From positions 19,956 to 83,955 of the forward strand of contig JACPOR010000015.1 of assembly GCA_016191425.1 (NCBI GenBank): a stretch of 64,000 nt of DNA, read 5' to 3'. Source of the DNA: Chloroflexota bacterium. GTDB lineage: Bacteria > Chloroflexota > Limnocylindria > Limnocylindrales > CSP1-4. The notes under the pieces were generated by a model that worked only from the letters and a program-made list of their open reading frames with translations, was not told where the DNA came from and ran no database searches. Below are positions 1-8,748 of this stretch, in pieces. Every line of letters starts with the position of its first letter. Position 1 is the first letter of the stretch. The translations under genes were made by a program, and so were the position numbers.

Positions 1-301
1 GTGCGGCATCGCCGCCCAGCAGCGGGTCGACCGCCATGTAGTCGTACGTGTGATAGCGATGATTCGACGCCGACTGGAAGATCGGGTTGAAGTAGATGGC
101 CGTCACCCCGAGATCCTGCAGGTAGTCAAGGTGCTCGGCGACGCCGAGCAGGTCACCGCCCTTGAACCCGTGCCGGGTCGGCGGACTGTCCCACGATTCC
201 AGACGACCGGGCTTGGGCACGCGAGAGCTTTGGGCGAATCGGTCGGGAAAGATCTGGTAGAAGACCGCGTCCTTGACCCAATCGGGCGTCTCGATCGACA
301 A
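1..301 (-). CDS. GH13 alpha-amylase/neopullulanase-type glycosidase, N-terminal part (runs off the window)
   Basis: Only the first 100 residues are present; the gene continues beyond base 1. The frame reads [19 protein letters not shown] and later [17 protein letters not shown], the opening strand and first conserved block of GH13 enzymes of the alpha-amylase, cyclomaltodextrinase and neopullulanase group. It is last in the minus-strand maltodextrin transport operon. The malG stop codon (308-310) is in the same frame three codons upstream, so the first possible start is TTG at 301; no ATG or GTG occurs before the conserved sequence. No secretion signal precedes the catalytic domain, so a cytoplasmic enzyme hydrolysing imported maltodextrin is inferred. 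The exact GH13 subfamily and specificity cannot be judged from this fragment. Confidence 0.85.
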   Translation of the reverse strand, partial: MSIETPDWVKDAVFYQIFPDRFAQSSRVPKPGRLESWDSPPTRHGFKGGDLLGVAEHLDYLQDLGVTAIYFNPIFQSASNHRYHTYDYMAVDPLLGGDAA

Positions 302-307
302 CCTCGC

Positions 308-1213
308 TCAGCCCTTCACGCCGCCCGCGGTGACCCCGGATACGAGCCACTTCGAGGAGTACAGGAAGAGCGCGACCACGGGGATCGAGATGAGGACCGA
401 GGCCGCGGCGAGGTCGTTCCATTGAGTCTGGAACTGCTGCTGGAACCGTTGCAGGCCCAACGGCCAGGTCAGCAGGTCCTCCTTGGAGATCAGGATCCTG
501 GCGAGGAAGAAGTCGTTCCATGCGGCCAGGAAGTTGAACAGGAAGACGATCGCGAGGGCCGGCGTGGAGAGCGGGAGCAGGATACGCCAGAAGGCTTCCA
601 GCTTCGAGCAACCGTCGATCTGGGCCGCTTCCTCGAGCTCGACCGGAACCGTCTCGTAGTACCCGCGGAGGATCCAGATGCTGAAGGGCACCGAGGTCAC
701 CGACAGGGCGATGACCATCCCCACGAACGAATTGGTGAGCTTGAGCTGGACGGCAAGGATATAGAGCGGGACAAGGAGCATGGCGGCCGGGATCAGCTGG
801 GTTGCCAGGAGGACCGTCAGACCGACGCCCCGGCCAGGGAACTTGTACCGGGCAAAGGCGTAGGCCGAGGTCGAGGCGATGAGCAGCCCGACAACGGCGG
901 AGCCGGTCGTCAGGACGAGGCTGTTGAACAGCCACAACGGAAGGTCCGTTTCGAACAGCACGTTGCGGAACGACTCGAGGGTTGCTCCGGGTGGGATCAA
1001 CGAGAACTCGCTGTCCAGGAGCCGGTTGCCCGGCCGCATGGCGACACCGATGACACGGAGGACCGGGAAGATCGCGATCAACGCGGCGAGGATCAGGGTC
1101 AGGTGGATGACGATGCGCTTGCGCGTCGAATCAGTCCGACCGCCCCCATGCCGGCCTCCGCTCTCGGCGGCGGGCTTCACGCCCGTTGTGGGCGGAACGA
1201 CAGGGCCGCTCAT
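308..1213 (-). CDS. malG: Sugar ABC transporter permease, MalG type
   Basis: A 301-residue inner-membrane permease of the CUT1 carbohydrate ABC family. About 30 polar N-terminal residues precede six predicted membrane helices. The cytoplasmic EAA loop that contacts the ATPase is clear at about residues 195-214 (EEAAQIDGCSKLEAF, then ILLP). Its start overlaps the malF stop by 4 bases (1210-1213), which suggests translational coupling, and the GH13 gene follows 6 bases after its stop. Linkage to MalE-, MalF- and LacI-type genes and to two glucan-active enzymes points to maltose or maltodextrin as substrate; that is inference from context. No ATPase (MalK) gene is in the window, so the transporter probably uses a shared ATPase encoded elsewhere. 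Confidence 0.9.
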   Translation of the reverse strand: MSGPVVPPTTGVKPAAESGGRHGGGRTDSTRKRIVIHLTLILAALIAIFPVLRVIGVAMRPGNRLLDSEFSLIPPGATLESFRNVLFETDLPLWLFNSLVLTTGSAVVGLLIASTSAYAFARYKFPGRGVGLTVLLATQLIPAAMLLVPLYILAVQLKLTNSFVGMVIALSVTSVPFSIWILRGYYETVPVELEEAAQIDGCSKLEAFWRILLPLSTPALAIVFLFNFLAAWNDFFLARILISKEDLLTWPLGLQRFQQQFQTQWNDLAAASVLISIPVVALFLYSSKWLVSGVTAGGVKG

Positions 1214-2235
1214 TCGTAGGCTCCCTTCAGGCTGCCGGTGATCCGGATGTAGAAGACGGTGAAGACGAGCAGGAGCAGGAAGACGACGAACGCGAACGCC
1301 GCCGCATCACCGTAGCGGTTGTACTGGAACGCCTCCCGGAACAGGGCGCTCACGAGGATGTCGCTCGTCTCGAGCTCGTTCTGGTTGATGAAGTACGGGA
1401 CGTTGATGTTGTTGAACGTCCAGACCGTGCCGAGGATGATCGCCGGGGTCAGCACCGGCCGAAGGAGCGGCAGCGTGATGTGCCGGAAGGCCTGCCGGCT
1501 GTTCGCGCCGTCCATCTCTGCGGCCTCGTAATAGTCCGCCGATATGCTCTGGAGGCCGCCGAGGATGATCACCATCATGAACGGAATGCCGAGCCAGACA
1601 TTCGTGATGATCATCGCCACGAAGTTCCAGAACGGGTCGGACAGCCAGGCGATCGGCGCGACCCCGACCTTCGCAAGGAGCTGGTTCACGGCGCCGAATT
1701 CAAAGTTGTACTCGGTCCGCCAGACGAGGAGGGCAATGACCTGCGGGATCGCCCAGGGGAGGACGATCAGGGCGCGGTAGATCCCCTTGCCCCGCATCTT
1801 TCGATGGAGCAGCAGGGCGAGGCCCATGCCGCCGAGCACGTGGAACGTCACGTTGCTGACCGTCCAGAGCACCGTCTGGCCGAGCAGCTGCCAGAAACTC
1901 GTGAGTTTGAGGACCGGCTGGGTGAACACCTGGGCGTAGTTCTCGGGACCAACGAACCAGCCCTTCGCGAGCCCCAGGAAGCCCGGATCGCCGAAGTTCC
2001 GGAGGCTCATCTTGGTGAAGGAGACGTTGAGCTCCCACAGGAGCGGGTAGACGATCAGGATGCTCAGGCCGACCGCGGCTGGGGCCACCAGCATGATGGG
2101 AATGGCGTAGCGGAACTTGAGGAGCCGGACGAGGAAGAAGTAGAGGGCGCCTTCGAGAACGGCCACGATGAAGGCGATCGCGATCAGGGTCAGACCAACC
2201 TGCCGAATCGCGTTGGTGATGATCTCGATGCTCAC
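1210..2235 (-). CDS. malF: Sugar ABC transporter permease, MalF type
   Basis: A 341-residue partner permease for MalG. The N-terminal helix is followed by a second hydrophobic stretch and a periplasmic segment, then the conserved transport core. The EAA loop reads YEAAEMDGANSRQAFRHITL followed by PLLRP, at about residues 233-257. Length and helix pattern fit CUT1 MalF proteins of Gram-positive type, which lack the large periplasmic domain of the Escherichia coli protein. It sits between malE (93-base gap containing a hairpin) and malG (4-base overlap). MalF and MalG should form the membrane channel of the complex; the maltodextrin assignment rests on neighbours. Confidence 0.9.
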   Translation of the reverse strand: MSIEIITNAIRQVGLTLIAIAFIVAVLEGALYFFLVRLLKFRYAIPIMLVAPAAVGLSILIVYPLLWELNVSFTKMSLRNFGDPGFLGLAKGWFVGPENYAQVFTQPVLKLTSFWQLLGQTVLWTVSNVTFHVLGGMGLALLLHRKMRGKGIYRALIVLPWAIPQVIALLVWRTEYNFEFGAVNQLLAKVGVAPIAWLSDPFWNFVAMIITNVWLGIPFMMVIILGGLQSISADYYEAAEMDGANSRQAFRHITLPLLRPVLTPAIILGTVWTFNNINVPYFINQNELETSDILVSALFREAFQYNRYGDAAAFAFVVFLLLLVFTVFYIRITGSLKGAYE

Positions 2236-2276
2236 GACTCACCCTCCAGTCGCAACGCCGTCTCGGGATGGAGCAG

Positions 2277-2304
2277 GGCCCCGGGGCAATGATGCCCCGA
2301 GGCC
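2277..2304 (-). terminator. Intercistronic hairpin between malE and malF
   Basis: GGCC-C-CGGGGCA, loop ATGA, TGCCCCG-A-GGCC gives an 11-base-pair stem with one mismatch. It lies after the malE stop and before the malF start. In sugar ABC operons such hairpins commonly protect the binding-protein mRNA and reduce expression of the permease genes. There is no T-tract, so partial termination or an RNA-stability role is more likely than full termination. Confidence 0.55.
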
Positions 2305-2328
2305 GGCTCGCACGCTAGGGTCGAACAG

Positions 2329-3630
2329 CTAGAGCTGCGAGATGCAGGTAACGGCCGACTGCTGCATCGTCGCGGCGATGCCCTTGACATCGCTGTTGCC
2401 CGTGAACAGGTCACGAACACCGGCGGTCATCGAGTCGAAGATGCAGCGCATCTCCAGGTTGGTCGGCTGGGGAATGCCAAGCTTGGCAGCCTCGGCTGCG
2501 CCGTTCAGGAGAGGATCGCCCGTGACGATCGGATCGGCGATGGCCTCGGCATTGCCGGGCAGTCGCTTGAGCGTCTCGACGATCTTGATCTGCTGGTCCT
2601 TGGAGGTCGCGAACTTCATGAACTCCGAGACCACGGTCTTGAGGTCAGGGCTATCACCCACGGCCTTGCTGGCCATGAGGAAGGCACCGGCGATGTAGGG
2701 ATGCGGGGATTCGCCGCCGGTGATCAGCGGGAGCGGGCCAACGCCGAGCTTGTCACCCAGCGCGTCGGCGGCCGCGTAGGCCCCGAGGGTCCAGTCGCCG
2801 TTGATGATGTAGGCGGCCTTGCCGTCCTTGAACAGGCCATCGGCGACGTTGTAGTCGGCCTCGGCCGGGGTCACCTTGTCGGTGTACTTGAGGTCGTAGA
2901 GGAACTGCAGGGCGCTCCTCATGGCGTCCGTGTCGAGTGTCGGCGTGACGCCGTCGGCGTCGAACACCCTGCCGCCGAAACCGCCGAGGAACGGCACGAG
3001 CCAGAACGACTCGGTCTGGTTGAATACGATGCCGTACTGGTCACCGGTGGTGAGGGTCTTGGCTGCGGCAATCCATGCGTCGCTGTCGGCCGGAGCCGTC
3101 TCGCCCGCAAGGGACTTGTTCCAGTAGAGCATCAGCTGGTTACCGAAGGATACGGGGGCGCCCCAGAGGGTGCCGTTCGCGGTGACGGCGTCGGCCGCTG
3201 CCGGGACAAAGGTCGACCTGTCGACCACGTCGTCGAGCGGCAGGATCAGGTCGGCCGCGGTGAAGGGACCGACGTGGTCCGCCACGGTCCAGAGGAGCTC
3301 GGGGCTGTCGCCGCCGAGGCCGGTGTTCTGGAAGTCCTCGCGCAGGGCCTCGACGTCCTTGTTCACGACGGTGAACGTGACGTTCGGGTAGAGCGCGGTG
3401 AAGGCGTCCGTCAGCGACTTGACGTACTGCAGGCTGCCATCGGCCTCACCCTCCTTGGTCCACAGGGTGAGTGGGAAGTCACCGGACGGGAAGGCGACTT
3501 CCGTCGGGGCTGCGGTGGGCTCGATTGTCGCGGGCGCCGAGGCCGGCGCCTGCGATGCGGCTCCGCCACAGGCCGACGCGGCGATCGCGACGACACTGAG
3601 CAGCGCCGCAAAGCGCTTTGTCGAGTTCAT
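2329..3630 (-). CDS. malE: Maltodextrin-type ABC solute-binding lipoprotein
   Basis: A 433-residue extracellular solute-binding protein of family 1 (CUT1). The N-terminus is a lipoprotein signal with lipobox ASAC and cysteine 21, so it should be anchored on the outer face of the membrane. A short low-complexity linker rich in Ala, Pro and Thr precedes the binding fold; LTLWTKEGEADGS and GGFGTM-like segments are absent, but the family-typical YNVADGLFKDGKAAYIINGD block is present. A good ribosome site (GGAGGAGAG) lies upstream of the ATG. It is the first transport gene after the LacI regulator, 127 bases downstream. Specificity for maltose, maltodextrin or another oligosaccharide is inferred from the GH13 and GH57 neighbours. 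Confidence 0.88.
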   Translation of the reverse strand: MNSTKRFAALLSVVAIAASACGGAASQAPASAPATIEPTAAPTEVAFPSGDFPLTLWTKEGEADGSLQYVKSLTDAFTALYPNVTFTVVNKDVEALREDFQNTGLGGDSPELLWTVADHVGPFTAADLILPLDDVVDRSTFVPAAADAVTANGTLWGAPVSFGNQLMLYWNKSLAGETAPADSDAWIAAAKTLTTGDQYGIVFNQTESFWLVPFLGGFGGRVFDADGVTPTLDTDAMRSALQFLYDLKYTDKVTPAEADYNVADGLFKDGKAAYIINGDWTLGAYAAADALGDKLGVGPLPLITGGESPHPYIAGAFLMASKAVGDSPDLKTVVSEFMKFATSKDQQIKIVETLKRLPGNAEAIADPIVTGDPLLNGAAEAAKLGIPQPTNLEMRCIFDSMTAGVRDLFTGNSDVKGIAATMQQSAVTCISQL

Positions 3631-3757
3631 GGTCTGGATCTCTCCTCCGTATGGAAACTGATCGAAAAGTGGGCCGGTCAGTCCGGCTCCAGGAGCGGGC
3701 GGCGGTCCGTCCGACGCCTCTCGTTGAGCGGCCCGCGTCGGCGGTCCGCCCGGTCCC

Positions 3758-4846
3758 TCACATCCCGTCGTCTACCACCTCCTGCCGCAGCTGCGGCGCG
3801 GATGCGGTGGAACCGCGGACAACGAGATGCGTGGTGAAATGGTGCTGGGCCGATGCCAGCGGATCTCCGTGGCGACCGCCGTCAAGCACGATCCGGACGG
3901 CTTCGGCACCCTTGGCCCGGTTCGGCTGATGCACGCTCGTGAGCGGTGGGTTCGTGTACTGCGCCACGTCGAGATCATCGAAACCGACGACCGACACGTC
4001 CTCGGGAACACGGAGGCCGATCTCGCGGACGGCTCGCATCGCGCCGATGGCCATGGCGTCGCTCATGGCAAGGACGGCCGTCGGCCGCAGGCCGCGCTCC
4101 CAGGCTCGATGGAGCGCCGCCGCGCCACCCTCCATGCTCGCCGGCCCGGTGACGACCGACTCGTCACTGATGTCGAGACCGACCTCTGCGGCAGCCGATC
4201 GATAGCCGCTCAAGCGGCGAGCGCTCACCCACGCAGGGTCCGTTCCGGAGCCGGCCTCGGGCGGTTCGATCCCGAGGATCACGAAGGACCGATGGCCGAG
4301 TTCGATGAGGTGAGCCGCCGCCGCGCGCGCTCCGCCCTCGTCGTCGACGTAGATCGCCGGTTCGTCCGGCAGCGCGGTCGAATCGATGAGGACGTACGGC
4401 AGGCGCGACCTGCGGATCTGATCGATCTCCGGATGGTCCACCCCGAGGCCCACGGCGATGATCCCGTCGACACTCGCCCGGTCAATGGCCCGCGACAGCG
4501 ACCCGTGCAGCGGGGAGATGAACTGGATGGACATCCCGGCCGCCTCAGCGGCGGTGGCGACGCCGGCGCTGAATTCCCCGAAGTAGGGGTTGGTGAAGAT
4601 GAAGTCGAGGCCCTGCGGCGTCAGCAAGCCGATCGTCCACGTCCGTCGGTGGGCAAGCATCCTGGCAACGGGGTCGGGTCGGTAATCCAGGCCGGTCGCG
4701 ATCTCACGGATCCTGGTCACGGTGTCCGTGCTGAGGCGCTCGGGCGTGTTGAACGCGAAGGACACCGCGGCCTTCGAGACGCCCGCTTCCCGCGCGACGT
4801 CGGCGATCGTCGATCGTGGGGTCTTCTTCTGCACCAACGCCTCCAC
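3758..4846 (-). CDS. LacI-family transcriptional regulator of the maltodextrin locus
   Basis: A LacI/GalR repressor: N-terminal helix-turn-helix (TIADVAREAGVSKAAVSFAF), hinge helix (DPVARMLAHRR) and a periplasmic-binding-like effector domain ending in VSVVGFDDLDVAQYTNPPLT, the family C-terminal signature. I place the start at GTG 4846 because GGGAGG stands 4 bases upstream and the HTH then begins near residue 9. A GTG at 4876 would add ten residues (MWHRGPAGGL) without a ribosome site. It is the promoter-proximal gene of the mal operon and is divergent from the GH57 gene. The intervening region holds a LacI-type palindrome (4918-4939), so it probably represses both directions until an oligosaccharide inducer is present. 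Confidence 0.88.
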   Translation of the reverse strand: MEALVQKKTPRSTIADVAREAGVSKAAVSFAFNTPERLSTDTVTRIREIATGLDYRPDPVARMLAHRRTWTIGLLTPQGLDFIFTNPYFGEFSAGVATAAEAAGMSIQFISPLHGSLSRAIDRASVDGIIAVGLGVDHPEIDQIRRSRLPYVLIDSTALPDEPAIYVDDEGGARAAAAHLIELGHRSFVILGIEPPEAGSGTDPAWVSARRLSGYRSAAAEVGLDISDESVVTGPASMEGGAAALHRAWERGLRPTAVLAMSDAMAIGAMRAVREIGLRVPEDVSVVGFDDLDVAQYTNPPLTSVHQPNRAKGAEAVRIVLDGGRHGDPLASAQHHFTTHLVVRGSTASAPQLRQEVVDDGM

Positions 4847-4891
4847 GAGCCCTCCCGCCGGGCCCCGATGCCACACGGCACGGCCGCCATG

Positions 4892-4897
4892 TATGAT
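4892..4897 (+). promoter_or_regulatory. Candidate -10 element for the GH57 gene
   Basis: TATGAT stands about 100 bases before the GH57 start and about 20 bases before the AAACCGGTTT palindrome, so the operator would lie in the early transcribed region. No convincing -35 element is seen. Confidence 0.35.
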
Positions 4898-4917
4898 CGG
4901 GACGGCAACCGGAAAAG

Positions 4918-4939
4918 CGGTTTAGCAAACCGGTTTAGC
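4918..4939. promoter_or_regulatory. Candidate LacI-family operator, two tandem half-repeats
   Basis: AAACCGGTTT at 4927-4936 is a perfect palindrome with the central CG typical of LacI-family operators. CGGTTTAGC occurs twice, at 4918-4926 and 4931-4939, 13 bases apart, so a second weaker site overlaps the first. The site lies between the divergent LacI and GH57 genes. Confidence 0.6.
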
Positions 4940-4994
4940 CGACCGTACCAGCGGCTACCGGCCGTGTCAAGGACCATTTGTCATGGAGGCCCCG

Positions 4995-7151
4995 ATGGCG
5001 CCACGGATCGGGCTCGCGCTGACCCTCCACAACCACCAGCCCGTCGGCAACTTCGGCTGGGTCATCGAGAACGTATACCGCGATGCCTACCTCCCGATGC
5101 TCGAGGCCCTCGAGCGCCATCCGGCGGTCCGGCTCGGCCTCCACTACACCGGGCCGCTCCTCGAATGGCTGGCGGCCGAGCATCCCGAGTTTCTCGAACG
5201 AGTGTCGGCATTGGCGGCACGAGACCAGGTCGAACTCCTCGGCGGCGGGTATTTCGAACCCGTCCTCGCGTCGATTCCGGAGCGTGATCGGGTTGCCCAG
5301 CTCGTGCGCATGGCCGACGAGATCGAGCGACTGTTCGGGCGCCGCCCGAGGACGGCCTGGCTTGCCGAGCGCGTCTGGGAGCCGGACCTGCCAACGTCCC
5401 TGGTCGCGGCCGGTTACAGGGCCACGATCCTGGATGACGCCCATTTCCGCGCGGCCGGCGTGCCGGAGGACGCGATGTGGGGGCCATACACCACCGAGGA
5501 CCAGGGACGGCTCCTGGCGGTCTTCGGGACGGAACAGGGCCTTCGATATCGCATCCCCTTCCGGCCGGTCCAGGACGTCATCGACTACCTGCGGATCCAC
5601 GCCACCGAAGGAGGCGAACGCCTCGGGACCATGGGCGACGACGGCGAGAAGTTCGGAGCCTGGCCGAGCACCTGGAAGCTGTGCTGGGGCGAGGAGCGCT
5701 GGGTCGAGCGGTTCTTCGACGCGCTTGAGGCGAACGTCGGGTGGCTGACCACCACCACGCCATCCGATTGGCTCGCGGACCACGGCCCCCTGGGGCGGAT
5801 CTACGTCCCCGTCGGCAGCTATGCGGAGATGGGTGCCTGGGCACTCCTCCCGGACGAGGGCCGGGCGTTCATGGAGACGCTGGAGCGGGACCGCGCCGAG
5901 GACCGGCCGGAGGTCCGCTGGATGCGCGGCGCATCGTGGCGAAACTTCCAGGTCAAGTACCGCGAGGTGAACGATATTCACAAGCGGATGCTGCGCGTCT
6001 CCAGCCAGGTCGCGGCCCTGCCGGCTGGCGCGGCCCGGGATCAGGCCCACGACCACCTGCTTCGTGGCCAGTCCAACGACATCTACTGGCACGGCCTCTT
6101 CGGCGGCATCTACCTGCCGGATCTGCGCCTGGCGACGGTCGCCCACCTCGTGGCTGCCGAAGACGTCGCCGACGCGGTAGCGGGAACACGTACCCGGACC
6201 CTGACCCGTGACCTCGACCTGGATGGTCGGGACGAGGTCCTCCTGGCCAACGCCGGCCAGGTCGTGACCGTGGACCTGGATGAGGGCGCCGGCATCGGCG
6301 ACTGGGACATCCGTGCGGCGCGGCACGCTCTCACCTCGGTCCTTCGTCGTCGACCCGAGGCCTACCACGACACCATCCGGCGAGGTGACGACGATCGAAA
6401 TTCGACCGCAACCCAGGGCGCAGGGCTCGTGTCCATCCAGGAGATCGTCCATGCCAAGGAGCCCGGGCTGGCCGCGCACCTCGTGTATGACGGCCATGAA
6501 CGACGCTCCGGCCTGGTTCGGTTCCTGCCGGCTGGCTCGACGCCATCCGACTATGGGGCCGGCGAGATCCCGGACCTCGGCACGGCCGTCGACGCACCAT
6601 TCCGTGTCGTTGCCCTCGGACGCGGTCGCCTCGTGACCGAGGCGGCGGTGCTCGTTCGAACCGGGCGAGCCAGCGCGCCGATGATCGTGCGCAAGGTCCT
6701 CGAACTCGGCGGCGATCGGCTCACGCCGACCCTGCGGGAGGATGTGTGGGTGCGCAACGATGGCGACCAACCGGTCCGCGTGCGCCTGGGGCTGGAGTGG
6801 TCGCTCATGATGCTGGGTGGTGGTGGCAATCCGTCGGCCTGGTACGAGGCACGCGGAGAGCGTCGGGCCCACGACAGTTCAGGCGCTGTCAGCGACGTTG
6901 ACCTGATCCGCCAGGGCAACGACTGGATCGGCGTGTCGGTGGACTCCCTCCCCTCCCCCGTCGCCGACGCGTGGTGGGCACCCATCGAGACCGTCTCGAA
7001 CTCGGAAGAGGGCTTTGAGCGCGTCTACCAGGGGTCCTCGCTGCTGCTGTCCTGGTTGATCCATCTCGAGGCAGGAGGTGAGGTGACCGTCGGGGTCGCG
7101 AACCGGGTCGTGGTCACACGGGATCTGGAGGCGCAGCCCAAATTGGCGTAG
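4995..7151 (+). CDS. GH57 4-alpha-glucanotransferase / alpha-amylase
   Basis: A 718-residue family 57 glycoside hydrolase. The five-motif pattern is clear: HNHQP near residue 12, GGGYFEP near 84, WLAERVWEP with nucleophile Glu near 125, and GDDGEKFGAWP with the acid/base Asp near 215. A C-terminal beta-sandwich of the DUF1925/DUF1926 type, as in Thermococcus litoralis glucanotransferase, follows (VLELGGDRLTPTLREDVWVR). The ATG at 4995 is chosen because GGAGG lies 5 bases upstream (4985-4989); ATG 4983 would add MEAP. The enzyme probably disproportionates or trims imported maltodextrins in the cytoplasm. It is divergent from the mal operon and shares the LacI operator region. Confidence 0.9.
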   Translation: MAPRIGLALTLHNHQPVGNFGWVIENVYRDAYLPMLEALERHPAVRLGLHYTGPLLEWLAAEHPEFLERVSALAARDQVELLGGGYFEPVLASIPERDRVAQLVRMADEIERLFGRRPRTAWLAERVWEPDLPTSLVAAGYRATILDDAHFRAAGVPEDAMWGPYTTEDQGRLLAVFGTEQGLRYRIPFRPVQDVIDYLRIHATEGGERLGTMGDDGEKFGAWPSTWKLCWGEERWVERFFDALEANVGWLTTTTPSDWLADHGPLGRIYVPVGSYAEMGAWALLPDEGRAFMETLERDRAEDRPEVRWMRGASWRNFQVKYREVNDIHKRMLRVSSQVAALPAGAARDQAHDHLLRGQSNDIYWHGLFGGIYLPDLRLATVAHLVAAEDVADAVAGTRTRTLTRDLDLDGRDEVLLANAGQVVTVDLDEGAGIGDWDIRAARHALTSVLRRRPEAYHDTIRRGDDDRNSTATQGAGLVSIQEIVHAKEPGLAAHLVYDGHERRSGLVRFLPAGSTPSDYGAGEIPDLGTAVDAPFRVVALGRGRLVTEAAVLVRTGRASAPMIVRKVLELGGDRLTPTLREDVWVRNDGDQPVRVRLGLEWSLMMLGGGGNPSAWYEARGERRAHDSSGAVSDVDLIRQGNDWIGVSVDSLPSPVADAWWAPIETVSNSEEGFERVYQGSSLLLSWLIHLEAGGEVTVGVANRVVVTRDLEAQPKLA

Positions 7152-7251
7152 CCCTCGCCAGAGCCGCCCCGGCGCAACGACCGCAAGTCGATTCGCTGGC
7201 CAACGGCGAGCACCCTCCTCGCCGTGGCTGGCGAACTCGGTGACAAGAAGC

Positions 7252-7285
7252 CGTCAGCCCGCGGCCTGCGCGCCACGGGCTGACG
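7252..7285. terminator. Bidirectional hairpin between GH57 gene and small membrane protein gene
   Basis: CGTCAGCCCG (7252-7261) pairs perfectly with CGGGCTGACG (7276-7285) around a 14-base loop. It sits between two converging genes. On the minus strand the stem is followed by a partly T-rich GCTTCTTG, so it can serve as terminator for that side at least. Confidence 0.6.
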
Positions 7286-7352
7286 TGAAGTCCAGCGCGA
7301 GTGGCGCCGGATTGAGTATTCGGTTGTGGGGCCGCGTGATGCGGCGCCTGGA

Positions 7353-7484
7353 TCAGCCTTCGAGGCTGGTCCGGGTGTTGCCGTTGTCGAAGCCGATGCG
7401 TGAGTCGACGCCCCAGCGAAACGCTGCGATGTCGAAGGCCGCGATGGCAACGATGATGAGCCCCAGGACTGAGAGGCCGGTCAT
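7353..7484 (-). CDS. Small membrane protein, 43 residues
   Basis: A very short gene: MTGLSVLGLIIVAIAAF forms one membrane helix, then AAFRWGVDSRIGFDNG and a polar tail. GAGGT lies 6 bases before the ATG. The helix followed by [LF]RWGVDSR is a pattern I know from small uncharacterised Chloroflexota and actinobacterial proteins of 40-60 residues; the function is unknown. It converges with the GH57 gene across a hairpin and is divergent from the GntR regulator. The alternative reading on the plus strand over the same bases (7240-7566) has no ribosome site and looks like a shadow. Confidence 0.65.
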   Translation of the reverse strand: MTGLSVLGLIIVAIAAFDIAAFRWGVDSRIGFDNGNTRTSLEG

Positions 7485-7534
7485 CGATTACCTCATTTCT
7501 TCCGTGTGGCCGTTCTCGCTGATTTGGTACAGTG

Positions 7535-7568
7535 CACTAGGCCAAGCCGAACGATACTTGGACTAGTG
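7535..7568. promoter_or_regulatory. Inverted repeat upstream of the GntR gene
   Basis: CACTAG (7535-7540) and CTAGTG (7563-7568) form an inverted repeat ending 4 bases before the GntR start codon, with GTGCAC nested at the left arm. A GATACT -10-like hexamer (7553-7558) lies between the arms. The position fits autoregulation by the GntR protein; the binding site is a guess from symmetry. Confidence 0.4.
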
Positions 7569-7572
7569 GACT

Positions 7573-8592
7573 ATGTCAACCACCGAAATCGACCTGAAAA
7601 CCACGTCCGCCGGGGCATCGGGGCAGGACCTGGATGTCACCCGGGACAGCGACGTTCCGATCTCGACCCAGATCTTCTGGCAGCTCGTCTACCAGATCGA
7701 TTCGGGGCGGCTCCTTCCCGGCGCCCGGCTCTCGCCGGTTCGCGAGCTCGGGGCGGCGCTGCGGGTCAACCCGAACACCATCCGGGCGGTCTACCGGCGC
7801 CTCGCGGACGGCGGCTACGTCACCAGCCGGCACGGAGCCGGCACGGTCGTGGCCGATCGACCGCCCAAGCGTCGGCGTCCCGACGCGCTGGCCGGCATCG
7901 TGTCAGAGATGATCCGACGAGCGACCCAGGCGGGGTTCACCCCGGACGAGGTGGCATCGGCGACCTTTGCGGCGTCGTCCGAGCGACGGCGACCCGGCCC
8001 CGTGGTTCGCGTGCTCTTCGCGGAATGCACCACGGCCGACGCGGGATATGACGCCGAGCGCCTCAACAACGAGTTCCCCGGCCAGATCGAGGCTGAGGGA
8101 ACGCTCCTCGACGAGCTGCCCGATCGCCTGGAGCGGTTCCACTACGACCTCGTGGCGACCACCACGTTCCACGCGGACGAGGCACAGGCTCTCGTGGGCG
8201 GCCGGGCCCCGGTGGTGGCGATGCTCATCGGTCCCGGCTACGTGGAGATGGTTCACGAGATCGCGGCCCTGTCGGCCGGCTCGAGGGTGGGTGTCGTGTG
8301 CGCGTCCGAGCGTGGAGCCGAGAACATCGCGGAGACGCTCTCGATCGCCGGGACCACCGGTGTCGAACTCGTCCCGGTCCTCGTGGGCGACCCCGACGGC
8401 CTCGCCGAGCTCTCGGAGACGGCGGACCTGATCCTCATGTCGCGAGAGGCCCTCGCCCTCGGCCTCGACGCGGGCCTGAAGCATCCGGATCGGGTCCGGC
8501 CCTGGACCTACGAATTCGATCCAGCGGCGATCGAGCACCTCCGTCGGGCCGTCGAACACGTCATCGCCGCCCGAGCCGCGTTGCCGATCTGA
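7573..8592 (+). CDS. GntR-family regulator with a C-terminal sensor-like domain
   Basis: A 339-residue protein. Residues about 28-95 are a winged helix of GntR/YtrA type (ISTQIFWQLVYQIDSGRLLP, then SPVRELGAALRVNPNTIRAVYRRL and a GYVTSRHGAGT wing). The rest, about 240 residues, is not an aminotransferase or UTRA domain. It contains VVRVLFAEC, VATTTFHADEAQAL and VGVVCASERGAEN, alternating alpha/beta blocks like a periplasmic-binding or PEP-like sensor fold, but I cannot name the family. No Shine-Dalgarno is visible before the ATG. It stands alone, divergent from the 43-residue protein. The effector is unknown. Confidence 0.8.
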   Translation: MSTTEIDLKTTSAGASGQDLDVTRDSDVPISTQIFWQLVYQIDSGRLLPGARLSPVRELGAALRVNPNTIRAVYRRLADGGYVTSRHGAGTVVADRPPKRRRPDALAGIVSEMIRRATQAGFTPDEVASATFAASSERRRPGPVVRVLFAECTTADAGYDAERLNNEFPGQIEAEGTLLDELPDRLERFHYDLVATTTFHADEAQALVGGRAPVVAMLIGPGYVEMVHEIAALSAGSRVGVVCASERGAENIAETLSIAGTTGVELVPVLVGDPDGLAELSETADLILMSREALALGLDAGLKHPDRVRPWTYEFDPAAIEHLRRAVEHVIAARAALPI

Positions 8593-8673
8593 CGCGGACG
8601 GCCTGGGACGGAGCGCCGCCATGGGCGTGGCCACGTGTCCCCAGCAGGTGTCGTCGCGAGGCGCGTGGCACGC

Positions 8674-8679
8674 TACGAT
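8674..8679 (+). promoter_or_regulatory. Candidate -10 element for the 67-residue protein and GNAT gene
   Basis: TACGAT inside CGCTACGATCG lies about 70 bases before the GTG at 8749. It resembles the TAC-type -10 hexamers seen at other starts in the window. Confidence 0.3.
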
Positions 8680-8748
8680 CGCGAGGCGTCGCGAGTCGGC
8701 TGGCACATCACGCTCGCGAGGCTTCGCCCGGCTCATCTGGAGGAACTC

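Noticed and set aside
50..1219. Long plus-strand open frame over malG (389 codons)
   Set aside because: Arg/Asp/Gly-rich mirror of a well-conserved permease on the other strand; no ribosome site. Similar long shadows at 1186-2292, 2701-3837, 3827-5287 and 4935-6872 were dropped for the same reason.
7240..7566. Plus-strand frame of 108 codons
   Set aside because: No ribosome site, overlaps a hairpin and the better-supported 43-residue minus-strand gene.
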